Source of the DNA: Saururus chinensis
Taxonomy: Eukaryota > Streptophyta > Magnoliopsida > Piperales > Saururaceae
Length of the DNA stretch: 64,000 nucleotides
Assembly: GCA_035235625.1 (NCBI GenBank)
Contig: CP141142.1
Span: 44,991,644-45,055,643, forward strand
Direction: 5' to 3'
How positions within the stretch are numbered: the stretch's first letter is position 1; the number at the start of each line of letters is the position of its first letter. Shown here one piece after another: positions 22,862 to 35,175 of the stretch. The notes beneath the pieces were generated by a model. It was not told where the DNA came from. It made no database searches and worked only from the letters and a program-made list of their open reading frames with translations. The position numbers were made by a program, and so were the translations under genes.

Positions 22862-24838
22862 TCTGCCAGTCAGGGTGCAAGGCAAGGAGAAGTAGGACCC
22901 ATTAGAGAGAAGTAGCAGTAGTCTCATGCCCAGCGAAGTTGATGGCCTTGAAATTTTCGATGACAAAGTCGTGGCCCAGCCCGAGTGAAAATTGGCCGTC
23001 CATAATAATGCTCTGTAGCATGGCCTGTAACAAATCCTTCTCGATCTCAGCCCAGCCATAGATCTTTCTCTCCCTTTCATCACTTCCAAAATCAGGGTTG
23101 TGATTTCCTTCCCATGCCTTTGGATCTCTCTGTTCGTATACCCGTACCCTTCTCCAATGGGGAAAAGCCATGTTAGTCTTGAAGTTCTTGTAACTTCCTA
23201 GAATGCAGCCTAGTGTTTTATCCACAAACAAATGCATCTAATTAATTGAGAAAGTTCAGATGAGCGAATGCGCGATCCCGGACAATATGAGTTGTCGCAT
23301 TAGAAAGGGGATGGGTGGGTGATCAAAACTACTAGCTTCCTTAGTACTGATTGAAATCCAAGGTGTGCGATTCATGCCACGGCTGCATGAGCCCGTGCTC
23401 ATATAAATGGGATTCTAATTTTCTTTTTTTACAAACTAAATCAATCCTCCATTTATTCCATTTTGATTGTTGCATAATTGCACCTATTTTTGTTATGTCT
23501 TTGGAGTTTGAACCAAAAATACTCTCATCCCGTCTAATACATGTTTGCTTTTTATATTCATGACTCATGACACATGGGCAACACCCTAGGGGATTCTATC
23601 TTGGCACTTCTCTCTCATCGGAAGAGATCCAACCAACTCATTTTTTACAGGCTTCCACTCTATTGACACCAAGTTAATGGATCACTCTCCTTAAAGACTC
23701 CCCTGCAAGTAACACTAAGCATTGAATGTCAACGACTCAACACACACATAGACACATGGTTCATTCAAGGAGACTTGAACTAGTAACTTAGAGCATCTCC
23801 AATGGTAAATATTAAATCCAAATGGCGCCTGCCCTGGACACATTTGGAGTCCCAACTGGCTCCAACCTAGGAGCCATTTCCTACGTGGAAATGGTGCCCC
23901 CACATGGGACTTCAAATTTGAAGTCCCATGTTGACACTTCAAATGCCTTTTTTTTTCCTTTCCATTTTACTCATAATTAACCAGGTTTTGGCCTCCTTAA
24001 CTTGTATTTGACATCCGTGGTTGGTGTTCACTTATTATGAAATTGCGACATAGGCAAATTGGAGATATCAATTTAAGCCACTTAAACGTCTCCAACATCT
24101 CAATTTGGCATCTCCCCATGGTAGTCAACTATTTTTTACTAAGAACCTAAGATTGTGAAATCAGTACTAATTACTCGTATGGAATAGAATTCGTGAGAAG
24201 TTGGGGGAAGGAGATAAGACCCTCATCACAGGAAATCCAATCAAGAGACTTTGCTTCAAGAGTGCATTTGGCATAGCCCCTTGGGAAAATGTTCTTCCCA
24301 TTGGAAACGCTGCTGCCAAAGCATGCCCTTGAGATCACATCTGCGGTGAAGTTCTTCAAGTCCTGAGTTCTTCAAATGGGATATCAATAATGGCACAAGT
24401 GACTCAACAATTAAGCCGATCATTCCCTGTGGCATTTCAAAAATCTTCAAATGGGATAAATATAGTGGTATCGATTAATCCAGAATGTGAATTATGTTAA
24501 AAATTTATGCATGAAATTTGAAGGTTAAACATTTATGAAAACGAAGGAAGGTAGAAAACAATACCATAATTCTTTCTCCAGTAATCAAAAAGTGGAAAGA
24601 CGGACGAAAAGTAGTCATGTGTCACTGTTCCATTCTTCAGTTGAGCCTTGGCAGCCATGGATTGCAGCCTATTCACCTCCCAAACGTTCCCATTGAAGAA
24701 AGAAGGGGGAGCACCTCCAATGCCTTGGCTTCTTAACCTCTTCCTCAACTTCTCAAGCCTCAACCAGAAGAGATCATAATGATATAACACACAACCCAGT
24801 ATACCCAGCAACAAGATGGATACTAAAGTATTCAGCAA
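22862..24838 (-). pseudogene. CYP714-like cytochrome P450 pseudogene
   Basis: Exon 1 (24838-24565) is intact: membrane anchor, LRSQGIGGAPPSF hinge, SSVFPLFDYWRKNYG and a GT donor at the same phase as in the intact gene at 8129. Exon 2 is missing. Exon 3 (about 24450-24171) keeps GMIGLIVES and LKNFTADVISRACFGSS, but the middle is deleted and the two parts are in different frames. Exon 4 (about 23237-22862) keeps [17 protein letters not shown] and LLLALHPDWQ, with an in-frame stop just after the I-helix motif. Exon 5, with ExxR and the haem cysteine, is absent. No enzyme can be made. It is a degraded paralogue of the intact P450, in the opposite orientation across the eS12 gene. Confidence 0.88.
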
Positions 24839-25311
24839 GCTTTCTATGTCCCTTCTATTTTCTGCTTCTTTTCATGTAGTCTTCTTCTTATTCAAGCAGT
24901 TATCAGGGAAGATTCCAACATATATTGCTTCCTTGAGGAGAGGAACACTTGAAGACAAATCTATTTGTTAGGGGCACTGAATATCACCTTTTTTAAAAAT
25001 ATGGGCAATTAATATGGGACTGAAGGAGCATAACTCTATAAGAAACTAGTTGAGACATGTTTATTAAAAAATAATTTTATTCTTCCCTAGCTAAACAGAT
25101 GGAGATATATATTAATCTCTTTCAAAAGTTGATCCAAGGATGTTAAATAGCTGAACTTAATATGTAATCTCTCGGTCTCACATTAATAGCTTTATTTACT
25201 TTTTTAAAATGAACTAACTAAAACAAAAGAGGCGTATAAGAGTAAGCACCCAGAGTTAATTAAACAAAAAACGGCCCACCCCCAAGGAGGGTTTGTCTCT
25301 CCACTTTTCTC
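24839..25311. other. Spacer with MITE remnants
   Basis: Contains half-MITE ends at about 24985-25030 (GGGCAATTAATATGGGACTGAAGGAG) and 25165-25205 (CTCTCGGTCTCACATTAATAGC). Together these may be one Stowaway-like element of about 200 bp. No gene. Confidence 0.4.
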
Positions 25312-25395
25312 TGTCAGAAGTGGGATTTGAACCCACGCCCTCTCACGAGGACCAGAACTTGAGTCTGGCGCCTTAGACCACTCGGCCATTATTCC
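25312..25395 (-). tRNA. tRNA-Leu(CAA)-like gene with mismatched acceptor stem
   Basis: The minus strand reads TGGCCGAGTGGTCTAAGGCG (A box, type II D-arm), anticodon arm CCAGA-CTCAAGT-TCTGG with anticodon CAA, a long variable arm (TCCTCGTGAGAGGG), and GGGTTCAAATCCC (B box and T-arm). This is a class II leucine tRNA without an intron. The 3' acceptor strand is TTCTGAC+A, but the 5' strand is GGAATAA, pairing at only 4 of 7 positions; GTCAGAA would be needed. The body is intact, so it can probably be transcribed, but the acceptor is damaged and it is likely a pseudogene. Leucine recoding tRNAs of this type usually have a perfect acceptor stem. Confidence 0.75.
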
Positions 25396-26225
25396 TCATG
25401 TTAAGGTTGTAGGACAAGTATAATTATTGTTCCATTTGATGGATTAACCCTCCCAACTATATAGCTGAACAGTGACTTGGATAATTAGAACAAGAAATTT
25501 TCATCGTATTTTTTTTTTTCTGATACAAGGAAATATTCGTTGTTTTGATCTTGAGTCTGTTGAACGCAGTTGTTAAATGGAGAATGAAGCAGAAAAAAAA
25601 TGGTCGTTTTGAAATAATAAGGTTGCCTGCAGTTCATACAACTTACAGGACAACGGACTAATCCTAATACTGATTTCTCTAACTAATTCAAATAATAAGT
25701 TTCTAAATAATAGCTTATAGCTGAAAAAAATACAAATGTCAATCAGCTTCATTTGCTTCCATAGAAAGTAAGACTTGTTGTATTATGCACTATCTCCTTA
25801 CTATTCCAGACATTTATTACGGGACTGACGGATTCTACTACATGTAGGCTCCTTCTTTTGCTTCTGACAAACTAGTAAATTTCGCTTTTGGAAGTTGTAT
25901 CTCACCCACAGGGAGGAGGGGAGATAGTAGACAACTCTTGTGAAAGGAAAGTGGACGTTTAAATTTCGCTTTGGTAGTTGTTCACTATTCACTGACAGTA
26001 CCCACTAAAGGCTAAAGCTCTTCTGTTCTGGTCGTGCCTGGTTTTGCCGGGGGGGAAAAGCCTTTTAAATTGCTTTCATATTCTAGTTCCAAACTGATTA
26101 ATAAGAGAAAATATACGTAGTCTTATTGTCATATAACAACTAAATTCTGATTGAAGAGCAGATGCAACTCTTAATAAGAAACTACATATTTAAGCTGATG
26201 AAGTAGAATACACTAAAAAAAAGGA
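25396..26225. other. AT-rich spacer, nothing recognised
   Basis: About 830 bp without coding signal, RNA gene or clear repeat structure that I can support. Confidence 0.4.
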
Positions 26226-26324
26226 CTCTATGTTCTACATTAATAACTCTATTTTATTTTTCAAAATAAATTAAATTAGTTCATTTAATATCAAATGGAG
26301 CTATTAATAGGGGACGAAAGGGAG
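26226..26324. mobile_element. Short Stowaway-like MITE
   Basis: CTCTATGTTCTACATTAATAACTCTATTTT at the left mirrors CAAATGGAGCTATTAATAGGGGACGAAAGGGAG at the right, flanked by TA. About 99 bp, essentially two inverted ends back to back. It adjoins the 3' remnant of the LINE. Confidence 0.65.
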
Positions 26325-26860
26325 TAATTAAAATAACAATCCAATCATACCTCCTCCACCATTGACTGAATGCTTCCCCCCAGTCTTTCCATTTCCTTCC
26401 TCCTCTTTCACAACTGGTAGGTACTTTTCAAGCTAAACATCTCATTCTTACTTTATGTCCAAATTAATGCATTTGGAAGGAGGGAAGGTTTCAGCAGGAT
26501 GTTGACGATGACATCTTGCTCTTGGGGACGAAATACCTGTCTTATTTTACCCACCTTCCAACACCTATTCTCCTCGTCAATCAGCACCCTTACCATAACT
26601 TCCTCTCCTAAAACCTTATGTGGGGAACAGACCTTGTAATTGGTATGTTCTCTCATCTTGTATTAATTACCCCATGTTTTGCCAGTAATGTTCTCTCATC
26701 TTGTGTTAATTACCTCCACCCTTGTTGGAGACCTAAATTGCAGTTTTTCAAATCTCTAAACTCAAAGCCTCCCTCTTTTTTAGCACAACACGTACTTTCC
26801 CGCTTCACCTAGTGGAGCTTCCTCTCATTTTTACTTGTCCCCCACCAAAATTGATTGGCC

Positions 26861-27126
26861 TGTTGGAGAGGATAAAAGAAAGACAAATAAATAGAAAATA
26901 GTATTAAATTGAAATGATCAAAGAGGGGCGTAGATGAGAAGATGAACAACGATAGCTCTCTTTTTTTTTTTACTGCTTTGAATGATGTTTCTGTTCACTC
27001 CGCTGGATCGGTTTTTACTCTAAGACATTTTAAAACCCTTACATAGAGATAGTATTACATAAGTATATATTGAAGAAAAATATAAAAATTACAAAGGATT
27101 GTCGTTACCTTTGACCACTTTTAACA
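26861..27126 (-). repeat. 3' LTR of Copia 1
   Basis: 266 bp. It is similar throughout to 33085-33349 but clearly diverged from it, including indels, so the insertion is old. It contains a poly-T run (about 26961) and the conserved CATTTTAAAACCCTTACATAGAGATA segment. Confidence 0.9.
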
Positions 27127-27349
27127 CCCATTTTTAATTTGTAATTTTCATATAGTTTTTAAAATGTATAAACTTCTCAATTATTATTGCTTTGGTGAAC
27201 ACATCGGCTAATTGATCATCGGTCTTGATAAATTTCAATTTAACTTCACCTTTCTCCCCTAATTATCTTATGTCAAAATGTCTCAATTCAATGTTTTAAG
27301 TCATTGCAATAGCCGATATGTTGTCATAAAAAATTATTATTGGATATGC

Positions 27350-28530
27350 TTACTCACATTTGAGATCTTTAAAAATTCTCCTTAACCAAACTGTTTCACA
27401 TAATGCACTTGAAAATGAGATATACTTGGCTTCGGCGAAGGAGAGAGCAACGATGTCTTGTTTTTTTAATGACCATGATATTACCTTATTTCCCAATGTA
27501 AAGATGTAGCCGAAAGTGCTTCTTCTATCATCAATGCTACTAGTCAAATCACTATGGAATACCCAATCAAATCATTCTCTTTTTTACTTTCATATTTCAG
27601 CCTAAAGTTTTTTGTTCCTTTCACATACCTCAAAATTTTCTTTGTCGCCTTAAGATGAGTTTTACTTGGTTTGCTTATATACCTATCAACAATACTTAGA
27701 CTATGCACAATATTGGGTCTTGTGTTTATCAAGTAAATAAAAAAACCAACAAGACTTCTATAAGAAGATTCATCCAAAAATTTGCATCCATAATCTTTTG
27801 ACAATTTCACATTCATAGCAATAGGAGTAACAATTTCTTTGAAATTAGTTAAATTAAACTTTTTAAATAAATTATCAGCATATTTTTCTTGAGATAAGAA
27901 TATTTCACCATATTTTTGTTTCATTTGAATTCAAAGAACATATGTCATGAGTCCTAGACCGGTCATCTCATATTGTTTCTTCATAGTGTACTTGAATTCT
28001 TTTATCATTCTTTGACTATTGCTAGTGTAAATCAAATCATTAACATAAAGACAAACAATGATAAAATCATGGACACCTTCTTTCTTTGCATAGAGAGATG
28101 ACTCACTTGGGCTTCTTTGGAATTTATTTTGTTTAAAATACTTATCAATCTTGTTATTTTATGTTATTTGAACTTATTTGAGTCCATATAAGGCTTTGTT
28201 GAGTTTGTAGACCTTTCATTCTTTGCCTTTGACTTTGTATTATTGTGGTTGCTCAACATATACTTTTTCTTCAAACTCTCTATTTAAAAATGTCGATTTG
28301 ACATTAAATTGATACACTTGTAATTTTAATTGAATGGCAAGTGCAAGAACAATCTTATAGTTTCCATTCTTGCAATGGGAGCATAAGTTTCATTGAAGTC
28401 GATGTCGGGTTGTTGTGAGTACAATTTTGCAACCAGCCTTGCTTTGTGTTTTTGAATTAAGTTATCTTCATTGAACTTTATTTTATACACCCATTTTAAT
28501 CCAATAACTTCTTTGTTTTGAGGTTTATCA
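27350..28530 (-). pseudogene. Copia 1 reverse transcriptase and RNase H, degraded
   Basis: 27924-27544 encodes the end of the Copia RT (Q.KYA..LLKKF and YRSLVG..YL..TRPDI-type motifs). 27547-27350 encodes the RNase H start (DDRRST.GY.F.LG...ISW..KKQ..VALS.AEAEY type). Upstream to about 28530 further RT motifs persist in broken frames. Stops and frameshifts separate the pieces, so no active polyprotein is made. Confidence 0.8.
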
Positions 28531-28949
28531 ACTAACTTACATGTCTTGTTTTTCTAAATCATATTCATCTCAGTATCCCTTGCTTCTATCCAAACTTCTT
28601 TTCTTGAAGCATCATCAAATTTTGTTGGATCACAAGAAAAAAATGCAACATCACATTTTTAATAAATTTCTTAAAGTGAACATATCTTACTTGGAGGTGA
28701 ATCACTATCTACATTATTTGGATTAATTTGTCATATGCTTTAATCTTGCCTTAAGTCGTGATGTGTGGGAGGATTTTTATGCTCTTGTGATTTTGAACCA
28801 TTTGAAGTTTGATTGCTTAATGAAACCCTTTTTTTTTCATCTTCTACATACACTTTTGAAGATTCACTATTGTTTTTTTCAAAGTTTCATGAGCCTTCTT
28901 CATCAAATATTACATCTCTTGAGATCATCAATTCCTTTCTTTTAAAATA

Positions 28950-31580
28950 GAAAAACCTATAAACCTCGGATTCTTCACTATATCCAATAAAAATGTATTT
29001 TTCTCCTTTCTCATCAAACTTGCTTCTTTTTTGTGTACGAATATGAGCATAAACAATGCATCTAAAAATTTTGAAGTAACTTACTTGTGATTTTCTCTTA
29101 TGTCTGCCTCATATGATGTCATGTTTCTAACCGCCTTTGTTAGAGACATATTAAGAATGTAAGTGGTTGTATTAATGGCTTCTGCCCAAAATTGGTTTGG
29201 AAGATTCTTCCATTTGAGCATGCTTCTTGCCACCTATACAATGGTTCTTGTGACACCCGTGTTCTGATCACGCATAAACCGATAGGTTAGGGGTAATTGC
29301 ATAATTTTTAGTTAAATATTAATAGGTTATAAGGGATGAAATTCCCATATTTGGTTAGAGCTCGAAGTAACTAACGTAACGAACCAAAGAATGAGCGAAA
29401 CAGAGGTTGAGAACGAAAGTTATGACCTTGGAAAACATACCACATGGGCAGAAAAACCTTTGAAAGAGTAAGACAACCTACCCATGTGGGCTCTAGTTTC
29501 AAAGGGCTCATCAATACAAGTCCATTACTACCAAGAACGTGTGATTCTGACTTCGGGATAAAAAGTTATCGCGTTTTGAAGTTGGAATTGTATTTGAAAG
29601 AAATAATAATTAAATATTAAAGAAAGGACGAAATTGATGACATCAGCTAAGTCATCTAAGCAGCTCCGCGTGGAGAGATCTCAATTGTCTACGTGTCAGA
29701 TCACATGGTTTAGCGCATGATGCTATGAGCGTCGACGCAGGAACCATGCTGCGGATGCGAGCACGATTCGTGTGTCAGCATGAACAAACCATGCACGTGG
29801 TCCAATTGGAATGTGCCACGTGGCACGTGCATCTACGAGCATCTTTCTTTTTCCTTTGTATGCTCACACAAATTCTCCTATAAATACTCATTTCTATTCA
29901 AACTTCTGGAGGAGTTTCTGAAGTCGTTCTGTATCCATTTTCTTCAGTTCAAGAGGCGTTCTTAGCTAATTTGAGGGTGTTCTATGCAATGGAAGAATCT
30001 ATTTTTTGAGTTAGAGACTTATATGAGAGAAACGGCCAGGGTAAGGGGAGGTTCTATCTACCGCCTACGGGTGCGTGAAGAGTGAAGTCCTTCGGGGCAA
30101 GGGTAGGTTCTATCTGTTGCCTACAGGCATGTGAAGGGTAAAGTGTCTATAGGCAAGGGGAGGTTTTGTCTATAGCCTATAGGCATGGAAAGAGAAAAGT
30201 ATTCTGTGTCAAGGGGTGGTTCTGTTCGTAGCCTATGGGCACAGAAAGAGAAAAATATTCTGGAGTTAGAGGAGGTTCTGCCCACCATCTCCAGACCTAA
30301 AAGGGAGGACGCCCTAAGGAAACAAGCAACTCTGAACGTCGCCACTTCTCAAACTGTAGGGGGGTACGCTTTTCTGACCTTCTAATTTAATCTAATTCAT
30401 ATTCATGCACATCTTAATTAGTAATATGCTAATTAAGATATATAATTTGCTATGATTTGATATATTGATATGTTCCTATTTGATCTGCTTTAATATATTT
30501 TATTGTGATCTGAATTGTTTTGAAATGCTTTAGTGTGATCTGATATACTCCGATATGATCTGTTATGATCGGTATGGTCGGATGAAATCTGATATGATCC
30601 AATTTATTTAGTTGTTTGTTCTGCTCCACTTTATGATGGAGTGGAATGTATGATTCTACTAGCGTTCTGCTCACCTACGTGAGATGTGTGACTATTGATT
30701 TACTGACTTCCATTCGACTCCGATGATTTATAAGATTTTCGTTTGACTCCGAATGATTTATTCAGATATAAGGGCATACATATTTTATTGTATATAATTT
30801 TGTGATGCCTAATGCAAATATTAGCCATAGGCATACCTATGTTTGAATCCGATCGTATTAGAATAACATTAGAGATAATATCCAATATGTATATAGGCAA
30901 CCAACAGTACAATAACGTTGGCTCAGTCCATATTAGTTATAAATTTAGGATTGTTCTAATCTACGCGCAACTGAACACTATAGCCCCATAGTTCGTAGGA
31001 GAGCATTATGACTCTCGCACTCAGAGCTCATCACTCCTGGTAAGTCTGATTTTAATTTTTCTGTCATTTTTATAAACTCCAATTATATTTTTCGAACTAA
31101 CCCCCAGTCTAGGTTGGGTATTTCGGGTCGGGGCGTTATAGTTCTATTTCTTCTCTCCGCTACACTATTTTGTTGAGGTGTTTAGCTAGTTGTTAGGTCT
31201 CTCTTGATGCCATGTTCTTTACAAAAATTCCAAAAATCTCTTGATGTAAATTGACCACCATGATCGGTCCTCAAGGCCTTTAATTTCTTTCCACTTTAAT
31301 TTTCTACAAATGTCTTGATAACACAAATATAGAAAATGCATTTGATTTTGCATCTATAATATAAACCCACATCATTCTTGTAAAATCATCTAAAAAGAGT
31401 AGAAAATACCTTTTCTTGTTGAATGATGGTGCGTTTGTTGGTCCACATATGTCGGCATGAATAAGATCAAGTTGTTCTTTTGATCTCCAAGTCTGCTCCT
31501 AAAATGGTAGTCTATGTTGTTTTTCATATATGCACCCTTCACAAATATATTCTTCTTGATTGATTCTTGGAAGTCCAAAA
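28950..31580 (-). pseudogene. Copia 1 integrase region, split by a solo LTR
   Basis: The part at 28950-29248 holds the integrase C-terminal end (KFDEKGEKYIFIGYS-type and ISRDVIFDE-type motifs, here partly broken). The N-terminal part, with the GAG-pre-integrase and zinc-binding region, lies at about 31146-31580. The two are separated by the family A solo LTR with 5-bp TSD GTTCT. Multiple stops. Confidence 0.7.
29249..31140 (+). repeat. Solo LTR, family A, nested in Copia 1
   Basis: 1892 bp from TGTGACACCC to GGGGCGTTATA (a TACA end with one C-to-T change), bounded by perfect 5-bp TSD GTTCT (29244-29248, 31141-31145). It shares the GTTAGAGCTCG..AACTAACGTAACGAA region with other family A copies. 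From about 30037 to 30300 it carries four to five copies of a 55-60-bp tandem unit (GGCAAGGGGAGGTTCTRTCT...GCCTAYAGGCAT). No internal domains remain, so this is a solo LTR from LTR-LTR recombination. Confidence 0.9.
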
Positions 31581-31655
31581 ACCATGTTCTTTTAATTGAG
31601 CAAAGTGAGACTCCTATAGTTCAAATGTTCAAACCTCAAGTGCCATGATAGAGAA

Positions 31656-32732
31656 TCATCCATATGAATAGCCTTTCATTCCATAGTTTGTACAAAGAGA
31701 CATAACTAATGGAAATACCTTGTTTGGTGCCATTTTGACCTTTCCTATCACTTGCCCCATGCTTTTATCAATTATAACACAATTATCTCTGTCAAAATGC
31801 ACTTTATAGCCTCTTTGAATAAGTTGCCCCACACTAAGCAAATGTTGTGTTAAACCGGAAACATAAAGAACATCATGAATAAGTTTAGGCTCACCTTTCT
31901 TTGATTGGATGGCTATGATTCCTTTGCCCTCAACTTTTTGCATTTTCCCATCTCTTAGCTTTACTTGAGAGTTGTTATTTTGTTCAAGCTTTACAAAGAT
32001 TTCCTAGTTGCCCGTCATATGGTTACTACAACAACTATCTATGTACTAAACATCATTCTTTTCTTCTTGTGTGTTCATGTAAAAGTAGAACAAGTGGTTT
32101 TGTTTATCTTCCTCCTTTTTGGTGAAATGTGTTTGGTCCTTGTTTTGAAATTTTCAATCCTTTGGAGAATGAATGTGGTGCTTGCATCTCTTGCATCTAA
32201 AATAACAATCATCGACAACATGATTTGTCTTCTTACAAATGAAACAACCATTGCTTTGCTTCTCATATCTACCTCTTTTATTTGTATTTTCTTTATTTCC
32301 CTTGCCTCTACCTTGAAATGAATTATTTAAATTTTTTTTCTTTCCTCCATCTTCCTTCTTCTCCTTGAAAGTCAATTTGGATTGAAAAGCTTGCTCCATG
32401 GAGGAATGAATAAACTTCTTCATTCTTACTTCATGAGTTTCAAGAGAACTAATCAACTCATGAATGCTAAATTTTGATAAATCTCTTGCCTCTTCAATAG
32501 GGGCCACAACATGCTCAAATTTGGCTGGCATGCTTCTTAACATTTTATGCACAATCTTCTTATTCCGAATACTATCTCCGTAGCTTCTAATTTTATCAAC
32601 AATTGTAGCAATTCTAGAATTAAAATCTTGAATATTCTCATTATCTTTCATTGTCAAATTATCAAAATCCCTCCATAAAATTTGAAGCTTGATAGCAATT
32701 ACCTTTTTGGTCCCTTGAAATTCATTCCTCAA
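31656..32732 (-). pseudogene. Copia 1 gag and protease region
   Basis: 32732-32154 is the UBN2/gag-like nucleocapsid part (LQ.LW..F..L.MK..E.I..F..R....V..IR..G..I) ending in a lysine/asparagine-rich stretch and a CCHC zinc knuckle (C-x2-C-x4-H-x4-C, at about 32275-32235). 31943-31656 is the region after the protease (LIHDVLYV.GL...LLSVGQL). They lie in different frames because of frameshifts, and the start of gag near 32750-32960 is broken. Confidence 0.8.
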
Positions 32733-33084
32733 AACTTTTAATGCTTCTTTGATTTTGTGGAAGCCATGATTCTTGAAAAATTTGTTTTACTCACCGCTTG
32801 TTGTATGTAGAATAGGGCTTTTGCATCTTGTTCTCTTTGTATGCCTTTTTCTTCTCTTCATCCCAAGTGGCTAGGTCTTCTCCATTCTGTGGTTCTTCAT
32901 AGCCTTCTTCAACATACTCTCATAAATATTTGGATATGAAGAGGGTCCTCATTTGTATGCTCCAAAAAATGTAGCTTTCTCCACCGAACACCAGCAACAG
33001 AAGCTTATTTAATGAACTTGAACATGAAGCCATGGTGGTTTTAGAAAACTCAAAGGATTGATATTTTCCCTCAGCTACCAAATT

Positions 33085-33349
33085 TGTTGGAGAGGATAAA
33101 AAAAATACAAAGAAATGGAAAATATATAGTATTAAATTGAAATGATCAAAGGCAGTGTAGATAAGAAGATGAACAACAAAGCTCTCTATTTTTTTTTACT
33201 GTTTTGAATGACAGCTCTGTTCACTCATCCAGATCGATTTTTAATCTAGACATTTTAAAACCCTTACATAGAGATAATATATTACATAAATAAATACCCA
33301 AGAAAACTATAAAAATTACAAAGTATTGCCATTGGACCTTCTTTTAACA
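33085..33349 (-). repeat. 5' LTR of Copia 1
   Basis: 265 bp, the partner of 26861-27126. It is followed on the minus strand by the primer-binding-like site TTGGTAGCTGAG. The right boundary abuts TSD TGGCC and then the LINE reading frame. Confidence 0.9.
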
Positions 33350-35175
33350 TGGCCATTGAGGATATCTCTTTACAAATGCCCTTCAGGACCCTAAAGCAAG
33401 TCATAGCGTTTGTTGGGACTAACTGGGCTGCAACTCTAATCAACACTCCCCTTCTTGCGTGAGACAAGAGTTTCTCCTTACCTCCATTTAGTTTCTTGCC
33501 CACCTTTTCTTTCAGTTCCACGAAGTGCCGCACCTTATTTTTTCCCACCCAAGAAAGGAGGCCAAAATATTTTACTTCATTATTTTCCTCCACCACACCC
33601 CAACATCGCTTGATGGCATCCTTTACCCCGTGATATGTATTTATGTTGAAAAATAGAGAAGTCTTCTCCATATTGATATTTTGCCTTGAGGCTCATTCAT
33701 ATGTCCAGAGAAGAGCCTGTATTTTCAATCCATAATTGAGGCTAAGAGTGAATAAGAGGTTGTCACTAGCAAAGAATAAGTGGAAAATTTTGGGACATCT
33801 CCTTGTTTTTGCACTCCTTGATCAATTTCTTATTTCCTCTCGGCTGTAAGCAAGATGGCCAAAAAACCTTCTGTATAGAGAAGGAAAAGGTAGGGCGATA
33901 GGGGGCCTCCTACCACAGCCCCCTTGATGGAACAAAAGCTTTAGTTGGCTGCCCATTAATTAAGATTGAATGCGTTAATGTGCACACAAGCCATAATCAA
34001 ATCAGTCCATCACTCTCCATATCCCATTCTTCTCATAATGGCCTCCAAAAACTGTCACACAACTTAGTTATATGTCTTGTTCATATCTTATTTGGGTTTT
34101 GGTATAAGCAATAGATGAGTTTGATTCATCATTTTGGGAATAGATACATTATTTAGGTTGTGGAGTACTGACTTGGTCACATTGTCCCAACAATCCTCCA
34201 ATACCATTGGACGAAAAAATTTGGCATCTGGTTAGGCCCCACACATTGGACAAGTGCATTTGTGTGAGGACTTGGTGAACTTCCTTCGCTTTGAACTCAT
34301 CCAACATGTTGTCGTGACCACATGTACTTTTGAAACCACCTCTTCATCTCCTAGGGACCTGATGATGAGAACAACTCTATAAAATATTCAATAGTGTAGT
34401 CCTCAATCTGTTTCTCCCTTTTTTATCCAATTCCCACCATGCAGCCATGCCTTTCAATCCCCACAATCTGATTTCTTTGTCTCTTCTGGGTGGCTTTGGC
34501 ATTAATAATCTAGTATTTCTATCTCTTTCTATCAGTCAAAGTGCTTTTGAGTGCTAGCTCCACACAGTTTCTTCCCTGTGCATCATCTCACCCAACTCCT
34601 CCCTTACATCCTCCCTTTCCTTCTAGTCCTCCTCCATTCCTCTCTTCTCAAGATAAATTAACCTCTCCTTTGCCCTCTTTGCAATTTTCTAGACATTCCC
34701 AAAAGCCTTGATATTCCAGTTCATTAGGACCAGACTGCATCTTGCTAATTTCCTATGTAAACTGTCTAGACCAACCTCCTCTTCTAGGTTTCCTTGCTGC
34801 CACGACTTGGCCATCACTAAAAGAAAGGAATTCTTCTTGTACTGCGTGGAGGAGTTGGCATCTTTAGATACACGTTACAAAAATAGTACAACGAACTCTT
34901 AGACTGAGATCTTAGAGAGTTACAATAGATCTGAGAGAGTTACAATAGAAAAATAAAGTTGTTAAACACTAAGTCAAGGAACTACCCGTTGTCAAGGCAA
35001 GTCAAGTAATTAGCCAAAATCTGGTTGGACAAAGTTGTTGAAAACAACTTGGAGAATCTGTTAGTGATGGCCAATAGATAATGATAAGAATGGAGAGATA
35101 TGCAGTTAAGATGGCTATAAGATGAGTTAAGCGTATCTCTCGTAGATACTTGTTACTACTCCCCCTCAAAAGAAA

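Larger units (their letters stand above)
26861..33349 (-). mobile_element. Ty1/Copia retrotransposon 1, with both LTRs and TSD
   Basis: Two LTRs (26861-27126 and 33085-33349), each beginning TGTTGGAGAGGATAAA and ending TTTTAACA on the + strand, are bounded by the perfect 5-bp TSD TGGCC (26856-26860, 33350-33354). Minus-strand order is 5' LTR, a primer site TTGGTAGCTGAG (degenerate initiator-Met type) at about 33081-33068, gag, protease, integrase, RT, RNase H, polypurine tract AAAAATGGG next to the 3' LTR at 27127. This is Copia order. Many stops and frameshifts make it inactive. A solo LTR (29249-31140) interrupts the integrase region. Without it the element would be about 4.6 kb, normal for Copia. 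Confidence 0.92.
26330..34850 (-). mobile_element. LINE (non-LTR retrotransposon) remnant, split by a Copia element
   Basis: Minus strand. Reverse transcriptase core motifs run from about 34760 (FGNV linker region) through about 34050-33900 (the MRRMGY...GDPLSPYLF-type region; here GGPLSPYLF) to the post-palm region at 33671-33355 (FGLLSWVGKNKVRHF, KEKLLSHARRGVLIRVAAQ). The frame resumes at 26860 with the W-W-G region and continues to about 26380, where the LIWT motif of the C-terminal part is seen. The host frame joins exactly when the Copia element and one TGGCC copy are removed. Several stops are present and the endonuclease is missing or unrecognisable, so it is dead. The 3' end and tail were not identified. 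Confidence 0.8.

Noticed and set aside
25204..25389. Minus-strand open frame beginning MAEWSKAP
   Set aside because: It is the translation of the tRNA-Leu body and its flank, a common artefact.
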